The position numbers and the translations under genes were made by a program. A DNA stretch of 64,000 nucleotides, taken from contig NC_058337.1 of the NCBI RefSeq assembly GCF_905475395.1, forward strand, positions 8,110,983 to 8,174,982. Reading direction: 5' to 3'. Every line of letters begins with the position of its first letter. The stretch's first letter is position 1. The notes beneath the pieces were generated by a model. The model made no database searches and was not told where the DNA came from. It was given only the letters and a program-made list of their open reading frames with translations. Shown here piece after piece: positions 1 to 10,440 of the stretch. The stretch comes from Chrysoperla carnea (taxonomy: Eukaryota > Arthropoda > Insecta > Neuroptera > Chrysopidae).

Positions 1-192
1 CAACTGCAACGTAAACCATTCTGAAGTAGGCTGCGGTCGTAATTTTGCACCCCTTAAAATAGGAATCTGTGCGAACTGATCCAATCTGTTTCCATTCGTT
101 AAAAACGAATGTTTAGGAATATTCATCTAACTTGGTGCCGCTAAAAAGTTTGGCCAAATAAGTCAATTATTGGGAAGCATTTCTGAAGATAT

Positions 193-566
193 TTAAAAAA
201 ATTCTAAAATTAAGAAAATATTCATCAAATTGGCCCAGAAAAGTATACTCGGGAGTTTTAAAGCGAGTTTATCTCGTAATTTTCTTAGAGATCTAGTATT
301 TTTATCATCGAATCTCAAGAATCGAAGTAAGGAAGCGAATCGATTTTTTCCTATTGAAGCACGAAATATAGGATTTCTAAATATCGAATCCCAGAATTTT
401 CGAAAATCAACACCACCCTGTTTGTAGTTTGTTTCCATCTGTCTTGCGTCACTCTTTGAGATTCAGCGATAGTGTGTTTCACTATAATTTGTATTATATT
501 TTCGTTGAAAAATAGGTTGAAACTTTCTATTGGATCGGATGTAACTTTGTCCGGGGGAAGAATCAC
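193..566 (-). pseudogene. piggyBac-type transposase remnant
   Basis: Two overlapping reading frames on the minus strand resemble the N-terminal half of piggyBac (PGBD, DDE_Tnp_1_7) transposases. The upstream part (566-351) has DPIESFNLFF and IIVKHTIAES. The downstream part (438-193) has NPIFRASIGKNRF followed by LLRFLRFDDK and RDKLALKLP, the usual piggyBac order. The frame changes between them and no open DDE core follows, so this is a decayed copy. The catalytic aspartates lie further downstream in the family and are not visible as an open frame in 1-190. Family assignment rests on motif recognition only; the frameshift is seen directly. Confidence 0.72.
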
Positions 567-1900
567 CTTATGTACACCACCACGAATTATATTGTGAGTC
601 CGACTTTGTCTCTCAGGTTCTGATGTTCCATCTTTGTCTTGATAAACGTTAATCTATGCATAATTTTGTAGAGGCGAATCATCACCTTCATTCCATACTT
701 GTTACTCATCGGATTCCGAGGTTGGTTCTGTCGCCTTACTTTCATTATCCCAACAAAAACGACGATCAAAAATAAGTCCGAGTAGGATCACTTTATCACA
801 GTTACTAAGTATTGTACGAACTAAAACCAAACAAGTAATAAAACATGTGGGCACAAGGATAGTTTTGTAATACAGATAATAAATAACACTACGAATGTCG
901 GGTGACTAAACCCAGATATCAAATGATTATAAACAATATTTTGATTACAATCCGACCTACCTACCCACATATTCCTGTTACAAATTGTTATTGTGTCTTA
1001 TGGACACTTGTGGGTTGCTGCTTGTGGTTTATTGATTATAAATAAAAAAATTATAATATAAAAATTTTCATTACACTTTTGGAATCAGTAAACCATAGGG
1101 ATAGATTAGATAAAAGGGCTCTTTGCAGAGACAAATACTTTAGTTTGTATACATCTTTAAACTTAAAACTGCAGTGCGCAAGACACTTGCGGGTTGTTAA
1201 GGGTTAGGATACCAAAGTTATATTCTAACTTTTCAAACAACGACGTTTTTCACATAAAAGTCGAAAAATCGAACTTTTGCTTATAACTCGAAAATGAAAA
1301 ATGCGAGCCATTTATGTTGACGCCAATGAACATTTCTCATAAAGAAGAGATTCAGAGAATACTATCCATTTTTTTACTATCTCGTATGTTATGGAGATAC
1401 TCTAAAACATCGAATAACGTACACATTTTTTTTTTTTTGTATAGTCAATATGTCCACATTTCAATTTGTTGCCAAGGTGCATTACAATTTTCTCTTCTAG
1501 AAAATGAAGTGCGGAGACAAGGCCACAATATATTTTTCCATGTGGGGGCAGGGATGGGAAAATGTATAAAATATATCGTATCGATATTTTCAAGCAATAT
1601 CGATACATACCGAGCAAAAAATATCGATATTTCGATAAATCGTTATTTTTATCTCAAAACGCGATTACCTGAAAAATTGTCAAAATATTCGAACGTGAAA
1701 AAAAATAACACAATTGGCTTATGAGTTTTATTGATTATTAAAATACGTATTTAAATATCATTATTAAAATAAAAATACTTATTATTAGGCAAAAGTTTGA
1801 ACAGTAGGGGGAGGGGGGCTCATAGGATAATTTAAGGTTATAAATTAAATAATAAAAGAAATATAAGAGAAAAGTGGTCAAATTTGGCAAATATATACAC
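567..1900. other. No recognised gene; AT-rich intergenic DNA
   Basis: Short open frames here (for example 769-587 minus and 1314-1724 plus) show no family motif I recognise. Around 1560-1660 the sequence repeats short ATCGATA-type words, which gives chance open frames. Confidence 0.5.
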
Positions 1901-2393
1901 TTTAAAGGTTAATGTGTATAGTGACAATAAATTATTTATTTATATCCCCTTAAGGACCCACAATAAAAATATTTAGCTAGATTATAAAATTATTAATAAT
2001 TAGCTAGACCGGTTTCGATTGCTTTGGCAATCCTCTTCAGTAGCATTCAACCTCTTAAAATTAAAAAATCTTAAAAATATAAAAATACATTACAATAATC
2101 CGAAAAAAGACCGCATCACCCTGAAACAAATAATAATAAAAATTACCCTTAAAATTAAAATAAAATTATTTACCAGATTATAATAATAAATCTTTATGTT
2201 ACACCCTCTAAAACAATATAACTGCCTGCTTTCACCTAAAACACAATAAAATATTAAGTTAAAATCCTAAGATAGGATTATCGTTATGAATATATCAAAC
2301 AATGAAAATAAGCAAATTAAAAACAAAAACAAAAAATAAAATTAGAATTAATTAAAGAACAATAGAATAAGTATTACCAAATGAAGTAAAATG

Positions 2394-2536
2394 GTGTACC
2401 TAAAACAGAAGAAATTATTGATTAGTGTACCTAAAACAAAAGAAATTATTGATTAGTGTACCTAAAACAAAAGAAATTATTAGTTAGTGTACCTAAAACA
2501 GAAGAAGTTATTAGTTAGTACACCTAAAACAGAATA
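2394..2536. repeat. 31-bp tandem repeat, about 4.5 copies
   Basis: GTGTACCTAAAAC begins at 2394, 2425, 2456 and 2487, and a variant GTACACCTAAAAC at 2518, giving an exact 31-base period. It lies in the 3' part of the Penelope-like element. Copies differ by a few substitutions. There are no unique spacers, so it is not a CRISPR array. Confidence 0.93.
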
Positions 2537-2916
2537 AAATATAAAATAAATAATAAAATGAAATTGAAGTAAGCAAAATTATAAAGAAAATACCAAATAA
2601 AAACACAAGAAAAAAAAAGTGGAAAAAATAAAAATAAATATAAAAAATTACCAAATGACAAACTGAAACAAACAAAAATCAAATTAAGTAAAAATAATAA
2701 GCAAAATAGAAAAATCAAAAATAATAGGAAAGAGAAATAAAAAAAAATAAAATAGAATATCGTATCTCGAGACAACACAAATGAAACAGGTAACTAAAAG
2801 AAACACTGCCCAAATTGTGTTGTTTTTCGATCACCATTCGATCCCTTCAAATAAAACAGATAAAAAGTGTACACCACAAGTATAATTAAGCAATAAACTT
2901 AATCGTCACATGTACT
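2537..2916. other. A-rich tail between Penelope ORF and tandem repeat
   Basis: Low-complexity A-rich plus strand. The open minus-strand frame at 2778-2524 encodes mostly F, L and Y and is a composition artefact. This is best read as untranslated 3' sequence of the Penelope-like element. Confidence 0.5.
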
Positions 2917-3711
2917 CTAGTTAACTGTTAAAAATTTGGTGATTTTCGCTTGTCTTATATGCTTCGTTCGTTGAGGTACCGGCCCTTGATTGGTTCTTTT
3001 ATTTGAATCCAATGGCTGGCTGACCTTTGTTGATTGGCTGGCGGCATCTACACATAGGCTGTACAAGTCAGAGAATGGTACTGGACCTTTGTCGCTATTC
3101 AAAGCGTTCTTTCCCATTCTGTTGATGTACAAACTTTCGTAGGCATCAAGTGTCGATGGAATGTTGACTAATTTTAACAACTTTATCTCACCGATCTGAT
3201 GTCCAGTTTCCATGGCGTATGATGCCACTGATGACTTTTCCTTCCTTTTATTGTTGAAATGCGCTATATGCTCTTTGTAGCGTACGCTAAGGGAATGGGC
3301 TGTTTGGCCAATATAACCTTTTGAGCAATCTGCGCAATCAACATATATACCTGACTTTTTGTTGTTTGGAATACGATCCTTAGTATTACATAACATTGAC
3401 CTCAATTTTCCTTTCGATGTATAGGCTACTTGTAGGTTTGTGTTGTATTTTTGCATGGCCTCAGATACTTGGACGGGTTTTTTGCCGTAAAAGGTCAAAG
3501 ATGTTCTTTGGACTGGTTCCTCCGTTGACAATGTTGTTGTTTCTTTAAGGAACTTCCGCCATTTCGCCTTTTTCAATAATTGGTCAATTACGTTCGTTGA
3601 ATATCCGTTGAGTACCGCCACATTTTTTATGTAATCCAATTCCTTCTTGTAGTTTGTTGTGGATAATGGGTATGTTGTTAACCTGTGAACAAGAAAATTA
3701 AAAGCGGCCAT
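2917..3711 (-). CDS. Penelope GIY-YIG endonuclease domain (C-terminal part of ORF)
   Basis: A 264-residue open frame. Its first 100 residues contain the reverse-transcriptase thumb/linker (AFNFLVHRL, LNGYSTNVI). The GIY-YIG nuclease core begins near residue 125: GIYVDCADC, then GYIGQT, then RYKEHI, with ESLYI further on. In Penelope-like elements this domain nicks target DNA for target-primed insertion. The printed ATG is internal: the real ORF is continuous with the reverse transcriptase upstream, and in a shifted frame at 3780-3711 the sequence IYRKPTNVDRF leads into this segment. The endonuclease half looks intact while the polymerase half is damaged, so the element should not be able to move by itself. 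Confidence 0.85.
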   Translation of the reverse strand: MAAFNFLVHRLTTYPLSTTNYKKELDYIKNVAVLNGYSTNVIDQLLKKAKWRKFLKETTTLSTEEPVQRTSLTFYGKKPVQVSEAMQKYNTNLQVAYTSKGKLRSMLCNTKDRIPNNKKSGIYVDCADCSKGYIGQTAHSLSVRYKEHIAHFNNKRKEKSSVASYAMETGHQIGEIKLLKLVNIPSTLDAYESLYINRMGKNALNSDKGPVPFSDLYSLCVDAASQSTKVSQPLDSNKRTNQGPVPQRTKHIRQAKITKFLTVN

Positions 3712-3751
3712 TTTGTGGCTCCAATGAGAAAAGGAGTCCTTTGGAATGAAC

Positions 3752-4150
3752 CTATCTACATTTGTCGGTTTCCTGTAAATGTTGAACGGTGAATTTGATG
3801 CTGGGTTCCGCTTTGTTCAAGAATTCCAAAAAATCGTGTACGCTCGTTTTCTTAGTATCTATAATTGTAAATATGTCATCTACATAACGATACCAATGGT
3901 GTGGAAAATACTCCGCTGCTTGTTTTAAATTCCTCTCCAATCTTGACATGAATATGTTTGCTAAAAAAGGGCTCAATGTACCTGTTTATAAAATTTTTCA
4001 TTAAATTGGAAATAAGTTTGTTCCATGCATAATCTGGTTAATTGGAGATATTCTCCTCTTTCCAGTTCAGGCACATTGTTCTCCGTCAACCATTCCTCCA
4101 AGTGGTCCATCGCTTTATTAATTGGCACACTAGGAAAAAGGGCCGTTAAG
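3752..4150 (-). pseudogene. Penelope reverse transcriptase fragment with two deletions
   Basis: From 4150 downward the minus strand reads VPINKAMDHLEEWL, then YLQLTRLCM, then FQFNEKFYKQ. The family normally continues with a GxxMG segment before SPFLAN; here only one codon separates FYKQ from LSPFLANIFM (junction about 3977-3981) and the frame changes. The catalytic YVDD box is present (RYVDDIF, near 3870). A second break at about 3780-3786 joins IKFTVQ directly to IYRKPTNVDRF, omitting the stretch that usually lies between them. The polymerase is therefore dead. Family knowledge supplies what is missing; the junctions are seen. Confidence 0.8.
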
Positions 4151-5640
4151 AATAAAAAAATGTTAATCTAATATTAGAACGCTAATTTGTTTGTGCATTA
4201 CCTTTGATTAAAAATTTTTAATGTCTTTTGTTGTATTCTAACTTTGATAATACATCTGTACGTTCTAATTTAAAATCAAAATTTATTATTGATGTAGCTG
4301 CTTTATTTCTTTCTGTTTTTAAATTATCTATCAACGTTTGACTCATCTTGTTTAAAATACCTAAAAAAATGTATATAATCAAAGTAAAAACCCATTAGGG
4401 AGAGTTTTTATTAAATATTATTAACTGTCATTTTTGACAGTTACATACATTTTGAAGATACAAGCTTATTCCCATCTACTAAATTTACACCCTTAAGTTT
4501 TTCTTAATTTGAATAATAAATTATTTGCATATCTCTAAAATTTTGTTTTTTTTAAAATAAAAATTGAAACGAAATTTAGTCCTCTCAGCCCCATGTTTGA
4601 GGCGTAGGGGACTTTGTTCGATCCTCTGTGTCTCAATTATCTACAATTTAAAATAAATTTAATTTGAAGAAAACATTTATTTTTTTAAAAAGTTACATAA
4701 AAAAATAATTAAAGTAAAGATAAATTGTTCGCAATTTATAGAAACAATATTATTATCATCTTCTTCGACCCCGGCGCAAGCTCGTGGGCCCAATTTTTAC
4801 ATACTCTACACTGAATCCAACCTTCGTTAGACTTAGATTGGAAGAAGGTTTCTGTGCAGTAAATTCAGTGAAGATTATTATGTCTAATATTTTCGGAATC
4901 ACTGGTATCATCAGTCGACTCAATGTTTACTCTCTTGTTTTTAATTTTGTTCTTCCCCTGTTTCCCTTTATTTATTTTTACTGTTATTTCTAATCAATTC
5001 TTGCATAATTTTTTGGAGACTGCTAATTAATCTTTACGTCGCTTTTCTTCTTCAGCTTTCTTCAAAATTCTTAAAAGGTGAACACGTTAATTCTTCTGAC
5101 TGAATACTGAGTTATTGATTTGCGTTTACTGGTTTTTTTGAGATAGTTGGGAAATGGGTTTCGGTGAAATTTGATTTAAAAACGTTTTGTAGGATTTTAT
5201 TATTCGTCATTTGGGAGCTTGTTGAAGGTTGAGGGTCATCCATAGATAATAAATATTTATATTATACTATAGATAGGCATCTCTATCATCACCAAGGAAA
5301 CTTGAGATTTAGTTCTCACTCTGTTCACCAGATAGCGCTTCAATCAATTGACCGCCTTTTTTAAAATACTCAATGCCAAATTCTAAATACAATTTAAATT
5401 TTTACTTTTTTTTTTTTTTGTTTTACTGTTTTAGAACATGTTTTGGTATCAAATTTTTATTTGAAATGCTATCAAATATCTTTTTTCCAAATCATGTGCT
5501 TAAAACAGTAAAACAAAAAATAATTAAATATTTTAAAGAAAAACAAAAACGCTTTTAAATTATAAAATAAATTTATTAAACAACTAATCTTTTATTTTTG
5601 TTTATACTTTTATGTCTAATTTTATATTTCTTATATTTAC
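4151..5640. other. No recognised gene
   Basis: AT-rich sequence. A slightly GC-richer island at 4575-4640 and 4755-4800 looks repeat-derived. The small open frames at 4784-4993 and 5373-5558 show no domain. Confidence 0.45.
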
Positions 5641-5641
5641 G

Positions 5642-6178
5642 TTAAGCTAATTTTTTAATCCTATCAGTAGCAAATCTTAAATCTATTCCCCTCAAAATAT
5701 TATTTACAATCCGAACCCTTGTATAAAATAAAAACATTCTATTTATAAATAAAAATTTTAAATCGTGTTTCTTACAACTAAAATTAAAACTAATAAACGT
5801 TTGCATCCGTGTTGTAATTAAAAGTTTTAGATTTTGCAAATACGCAAACTAAGGTAAATACGTATGCATAATCTCGGAGCATTTTGAATATATTTTTCGA
5901 AAATGTGTATTTGGCCGCAACAATGCTTTTTTTGAATATGCCCCTTCAATTAAGGTATGTTCGTCATCTGAAGCAGCATCTTCTTTTAATAAATCATTTC
6001 TGCAAGTACGACAACACCAACACCCAATTGTTTTTAATAGAGATTTTGCCAAATATCCGGAAATATAAGAATGGGTGTATTCGTTCTCTGCAGAAATAAT
6101 TTCAAAACTTTCTAACACAATTTCTTTAAACTCACTCTTTATCGATCGTCTCTCACTCTTCTTGATCGTCTGTTTCAT
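5642..6178 (-). pseudogene. C-terminal part of a P-element/THAP9-like transposase
   Basis: Two adjacent minus-strand frames (6178-5849 and 5839-5642) separated by one stop form a plausible protein tail. The first has YISGYLAKSLL followed by CWCCRTC, then a leucine-rich stretch ending ALLRPNTHF. The second has FSCKKHDLKF and a basic end. A Y.(S/G)GY...C..C segment followed later by C..H is typical of the C-terminal region of P-element/THAP9-type transposases. No DDE core or THAP finger is visible upstream (6180-6600). The assignment is tentative; another cut-and-paste family with the same zinc-binding pattern is possible. Confidence 0.45.
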
Positions 6179-6179
6179 T

Positions 6180-7256
6180 CTAGTCTATTACATTAGTCAA
6201 TATATGCTACAGCTGTAATCGTTGATTAGTGTGCGGAAACCATGATTATGTTATTTTCATAAGCAAAAGTAATAGCTCCTAGAGTTCTATGGCTTGCAAT
6301 GTAAAGGTATTTAATAAAGTGTTCTGAATCCATCCATCCTCTTACATTGCGTATGCAACCGATTCTGATGGACTACCTTTCATAATTGCTGGTGGTATAC
6401 GTTGTCTAGGAAAGAGGAATAAACGGTCTGAAACATCGGACCTGACTTTATTATATTATAAAATTGATATATTATTCTTGTAATATTTTAATTGAAAGCA
6501 GCCAATTGTAAGAATTATTTAACATATTTGGAATCATACGGTAATGAGGAACAGGCTTAGGTATTTATTGGATTTAATATAATATTTAGAAAGATGTAGT
6601 TTGGTAAGGGTGAGGTTAATCAAAGATTACCAAGTTACAAAAGCTACTTAAAAAGACATTTTAAATAATATTTGATCAATTTTGGGTAGGGTTGAGTTGA
6701 CCACTTTTGACGATTTCATCCCCTCCAGCTCCAGGGGGAGGGGTCTCAGAGGGGAGTTATATCAAGCCTAGGACCTTGTTGAGATCAACCCTGATACGAA
6801 GTTTCACTGCCGCCCCCTCAGCTTCTACCTAGAAAAGCTGAGGGGATTCTCTCCCATTTTCCTGTATTTGAAAGGTTTTCCCTAGGGTGTGGGCCTTCTC
6901 GAATTTTCCCGGATATGTAGCTTATACCAATCCTAGGAACACCTTAAGGTCTAGCCTTGTGCCAAGTTTAATCGAAATCGTTGGAACCGTTTTTGAGAAA
7001 ACCACAAAAATCCTGTTTTGGCCTAGAGGGAAGTACCCTTAAAAAAAGGTCTACGGAAAAATAAAAAAATTGTCTGGAATTATGCCCTATTTACCGAGTT
7101 TGATACCGACATACCGACGGACGCAATATTTTTTAAAAACCACTTTTTGAGAAAAAGGGACCCTCAAAACGTGTATTTCCGTTGAAACCCCGATATCGAT
7201 TTTTTTTTCTATCGCAATACCTCCTTTTTTTCCTTTTTTACTTTATTAATATAATA
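6180..7256. repeat. Degenerate non-autonomous repeat
   Basis: No open frame of note. From about 6660 the base composition rises and the text has features common to insect non-autonomous repeats: a hairpin with perfect 11-bp arms (CCCCTCAGCTT at 6814-6824, its complement at 6835-6845) and a stretch near 6965-7010 of the kind 'AGTTTAATCGAAATCGTTGG'. I see no terminal repeats, so the boundaries are unknown. Confidence 0.4.
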
Positions 7257-7619
7257 AAGCACGATCGGCACTTACAATTCGGCCAACTTGTTTGCGACCT
7301 TTCTTTGCAATAATCTTCCTAGGCCTAGGGACTGTATTTACTCCTGTATCATCCGCATTAAATACTCGATCTGGTTGAAAAGAGTATTTATCCATCATAT
7401 ATTTTAATGTCGTAAAATTTATTTACTTGGACTGTTAAAGGCAGCAGCTCTAGCTATACTTGTAGGCTCTGGTTCTCTTATAGATATTTGTGGATTTCGT
7501 TTGCGAAAGTCTTTTAACCAATCTTTTTCAGCAAGCCCCTTAGTTTTATTAAAAGTATGCGGAATCCCCATTTTTTCAGCAAGGTCAAAACCTAACTTTT
7601 GAACATCACGTGGAGTCAA
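7257..7619 (-). pseudogene. pogo/Tigger-family transposase fragment
   Basis: The minus strand begins with a CENP-B/Tc5-type helix-turn-helix (LAEKMGIPHTFN, then KDWLKDFRKRNP, SIREPEPTS, ARAAAFN). After a stop at 7419-7421 and a frame change it continues with YSFQPDRVFNADDTGVNTV and KIIAKKGRKQVG, ending near 7257. The NADDTG block is the first catalytic aspartate region (usually N.DETG). The second and third catalytic residues are absent. This copy is independent of the pogo element at 11337-13160, with which it shares motifs but not close sequence. Confidence 0.8.
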
Positions 7620-7639
7620 ATGTACAAATGTACAAATAT

Positions 7640-8029
7640 ACTAATTATATAATTTTACAAGAGATTCATTGTGATTCTGAGAAAAATATCAATATATTAA
7701 CCAGTCTGTTGCATACATTTACAATAGTAGTAACAACGCCATACACTATTGATTTATTACCTTTTTTAGCTATTTCAATCATTGCATGAATAGCTTCTCT
7801 ATTTTCTACCAATTTTTCTTTAACTTCAGCATCAAATGCCAAATAAAAAAGACCTACTGCCTATTTTCTACTTTAAATTGACTTAGAACAACATCAACGA
7901 ACAGTCTGTTTTTCTACTCTTAAATAAAAATATATACTGATTGAACTAAACTCTTAAAATAATTAACTTTGGTTATTGATACTTCAGGTAAACAATTATA
8001 GACTACATTTTCTTATAATTTATGAACGA
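7640..8029. other. Unassigned short coding-like stretch
   Basis: On the minus strand around 7870-7760 a frame reads AFDAEVKEKLVENREAIHAM, which looks protein-like. I do not recognise it and cannot link it to either neighbour. Confidence 0.3.
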
Positions 8030-8985
8030 CTTGGACCATCTAGTTTGTTGGAGATGTCACTAAGTATATCACTTCTTTCTTTCATTATTGCGTTTTTCTC
8101 TTTTAATACTGTAATTAAATTATCCATGGTATTTTTCCAGATATTAGCGTTGTTTGATTAAATGTTATTATTATCCTCCGAGTTTTTAGCCATTTGTTTA
8201 AAGATTTCTTTCTTTTCTATATCTAATTGCAGTTGTTTATTGCGTTGCCCATAAAATTGTCGCGCGTGAGTATTTTTTCCAGCATCTTTCTTTTCTTGTT
8301 TTTCATTATTTTCATCATCTGTGGATACTGCTAAAGAATGAGAAGATGTATTATCAATTGTGTCTGCATCAGAAAAATTATTTTCAACTCTGAAAAAAAT
8401 AATAATTAAACTAGTTTTTAATGAATCAATATAGATAAGAGTATCATAAGAAATACCTTTTATTTGAATTCGACAAATTCAATGGCAAAGAATTAATTTG
8501 AGATGTTGGTGTTGAACTTTCTATAACATTATCTGTTAATATCACTGATTCATCATTATGAAAAATTTCAGTCATCATTTGTAACCATGGCCATTCAGCT
8601 CTTCTTTGGCCTGTTGATCTCTTACTTTTTAATTTTTTTTTTTGTATTGGAATTTCATGTTTCTTATTTTTTTATCGAGATCTGGATATGTGACATTGAT
8701 ATTTCGCTTTAAAAATTCAGCTGCTATTTCCCGGTATAATCTATTCTTCTTAATTCCTGGGTCACGAAACTGTTTAATTCTTTTATTATATTCGTCTAAA
8801 AGTAATTTGATTGTTGATGGAGTCCAAAATTTAGCTGAAAAAAAAATATTACTGCAAATTAAGTTTTCCATTACATTTTTATACCATGCATATATGAAAT
8901 ATACATAGTATATTAAGTTTAGTCCCAAGTTTGTAACGCTTAAAAATAATGGTGCTAGGAAAAAAATTTTGTCATAGCTGTTCAT
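8030..8985 (-). pseudogene. SANT/Myb-like DNA-binding protein, two exons, frameshifted
   Basis: The N-terminal part (about 8850-8640) resembles Myb/SANT-like domains found next to Harbinger-type transposases: FWTPSTIKLLLDEYN, then KKNRLYREIAAEFLK and KKIRNMKFQYKKK. A stop follows in an A-run. In the next frame the protein continues with RSTGQRRAEWPW and a polar linker, then a plausible GT-AG intron (about 8455-8391), then ENNFSDADTIDN and a lysine/glutamine-rich helix (KQLQLDIEKKEIFKQM). After another 1-base shift at about 8160 the C-terminus reads NTMDNLITVLKEKN and ends near 8030. The domain order is convincing; the gene is broken. It could be a transposon accessory gene or a dead host paralogue. 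Confidence 0.5.
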
Positions 8986-9518
8986 AAAATCACCTAATTA
9001 GTCCATTTCCGGTTGTCCGTCCGTCCGTCCGTCTGTGGACACGATAACTCATAAACGAAAAAAGATATAGAGCTGAAATTTTTAAAGCGTACTCAGGACG
9101 TAAAAAGTGAGGTCAAGTTCGTAAATGAGCATCATAAGTCAATTGGGTCTTGGGTCCGTAGGACCCATCTTGCAAACCGTTAGAGATAGAACAAAAGTTT
9201 AAATGTAAAAAATGTTCCTTATAAAAAAATAAAAAACTTTTGTTTGAAACATTTTTTTATAAATATCACTGTTTACCCACGAGGGCGTTAATTAGGTGCA
9301 AATTTTATAGTATTTGTATGTTGTATGTGTGTTTATTTAAAAAAGTGAATATCTTTTGTTATTTACGTGACGTCAAAAAAACAAATGATTGCGTATCAAC
9401 ACTGTCTATACATTTTATACATACTGTCTATACATGTGTTATGTGATAAAGAAATCAACACTGACTATGCATGGTATTTCAAAAATTAACTCAGCCAATT
9501 GTTTGTTTTCACTTGTTT
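8879..9518 (+). mobile_element. INE-1/Helentron-like non-autonomous element, copy A
   Basis: Opens with TTATACCATGCATATATG and closes with CTATGCATGGTAT (9465-9477) followed by a conserved tail ending TTTTCACTTGTT. ATACCATGCATA at 8881 and TATGCATGGTAT at 9466 are perfect inverted repeats. Internally there is the GTCCGTCCGTCCGTCTGTG microsatellite-like block at 9014-9038. Tail, block and terminal palindrome recur in copies at 44881, 45724 and 46254. The layout (terminal palindrome, GTCC-type block, no ORF) parallels Drosophila INE-1/DINE-1, which are Helentron-associated; that affiliation is inference. Confidence 0.75.
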
Positions 9519-9771
9519 AAGTTGATTTCAGCTTATGAGTTGATTTCCTTTCCCTGGTTGGTGACGCCTTGATTGGAGTTAAATAAGAGATAAGTTGTTG
9601 CGAGTCATCCCGATCATAAATCCGACTATTGAAACCAACCCACATTGGTACATTAGGTAATTCCAAAGCATGACTAACCATCTATATATTGTCTATTTCA
9701 GTGTATTTTTGACAGTCAATCGTTTCTTCAAAAGCAACCGTTGATTGTAGCTCCTCGTCATTTTTGGTCTG

Positions 9772-10440
9772 TTAGGATACATTAATTGGAGTCGGAGCCT
9801 CGGACATTTCACATTCAGTTGTATTTAACTGGATGTTTTGATATACAATTCCTACAGTATCGTGTAGAGTATCCTTTCCATTTGTAGTTTCTACAAAACG
9901 GTTGAAGGGCAGACTTTTCAATTGAAGTATATGTGGTTTCTGTTTTAAGTTCTTGGACGCCTTGATCACTAATGGAGTGTCCATATCTATTAATCATATC
10001 AATAATTTCTCTACTACTTGTTAAGCTCTTCAAAATCTTACCTAACATGATGTGCTTTGACGTCTTCACTTGACCGTTACGGTTTCCATATATTATATCT
10101 TGACAATAAGAACGAACTTGACGAGAACATTTAATGCTTTTTTTCCGCTTTTGATTACACCCTCCTAGAAGAGTGAAATAAAAGTCCAATAATGGTTGTG
10201 GTATCGAAACTTCTATCAAATGCTGATCTGTGATATTTTTAGAGGGTAATTTGTTTTTTTCTATTCCAAGTATTAGTTTTCTTAGAATCAATTCAATTTC
10301 AAGATTTTTATAAAACATTTTCTGTTCGTAAGTTTTCAAATACTCTATTATCTACAGCTTGTAAATACTTAGATGCAATAATTTTTTTATTACGAACAAT
10401 AAAAAATTCGATGTCGTTAGAAAATAATTTCATAATTTTC
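9772..10440 (-). pseudogene. Transposon-type protein of unassigned family, frameshifted
   Basis: The minus strand reads KLFSNDIEFFIVRNKK and KYLQAVDNRVFENL (10440-10340), then in the next frame LLDFYFTLLGGC, KTSKHIMLGKILKSLTSS, IDMINRYGHSISDQGVQELK, and after a further shift near 9905 NRFVETTNGKDTLHDTVGI. The KH..LG....LT......N..GH and GKDTLHDTVGI blocks recall a large group of uncharacterised insect and cnidarian transposon-like proteins. I cannot name the superfamily or catalytic residues. The frame changes at about 10340 and 9905 are seen directly. This is a dead copy. Confidence 0.5.

Larger units (their letters stand above)
1975..4150 (-). mobile_element. Penelope-like retroelement, 5'-truncated and internally deleted
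   Basis: The minus strand reads, in order: a reverse transcriptase fragment (about 4150-3752), a GIY-YIG endonuclease (3711-2917), a long AT-rich tail with a 31-bp tandem repeat, and a terminal segment at about 1985-2045. Read on the minus strand, that segment has a GATTGC/GCAATC hairpin next to CGAAACCGG, the type of end seen in arthropod Penelope-like elements. Reverse transcriptase plus a C-terminal GIY-YIG is the diagnostic Penelope layout. Homology stops near 4150, before the N-terminal palm/finger motifs, so the 5' part is missing. The exact 3' boundary is inferred. Confidence 0.82.

Noticed and set aside
587..769. Continuation of the piggyBac transposase
   Set aside because: It contains a KYGMKV stretch that looks like a later piggyBac block, but it lies on the wrong side of the N-terminal blocks and no link can be shown.
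2394..2536. CRISPR-like array
   Set aside because: The 31-bp units abut with no unique spacers and the genome is eukaryotic.
2524..2778. Membrane-protein-like frame rich in F and L
   Set aside because: Produced by A-rich low complexity in the Penelope 3' region.
5373..5558. Open frame beginning with an aromatic-rich segment
   Set aside because: Derived from a poly-T tract.
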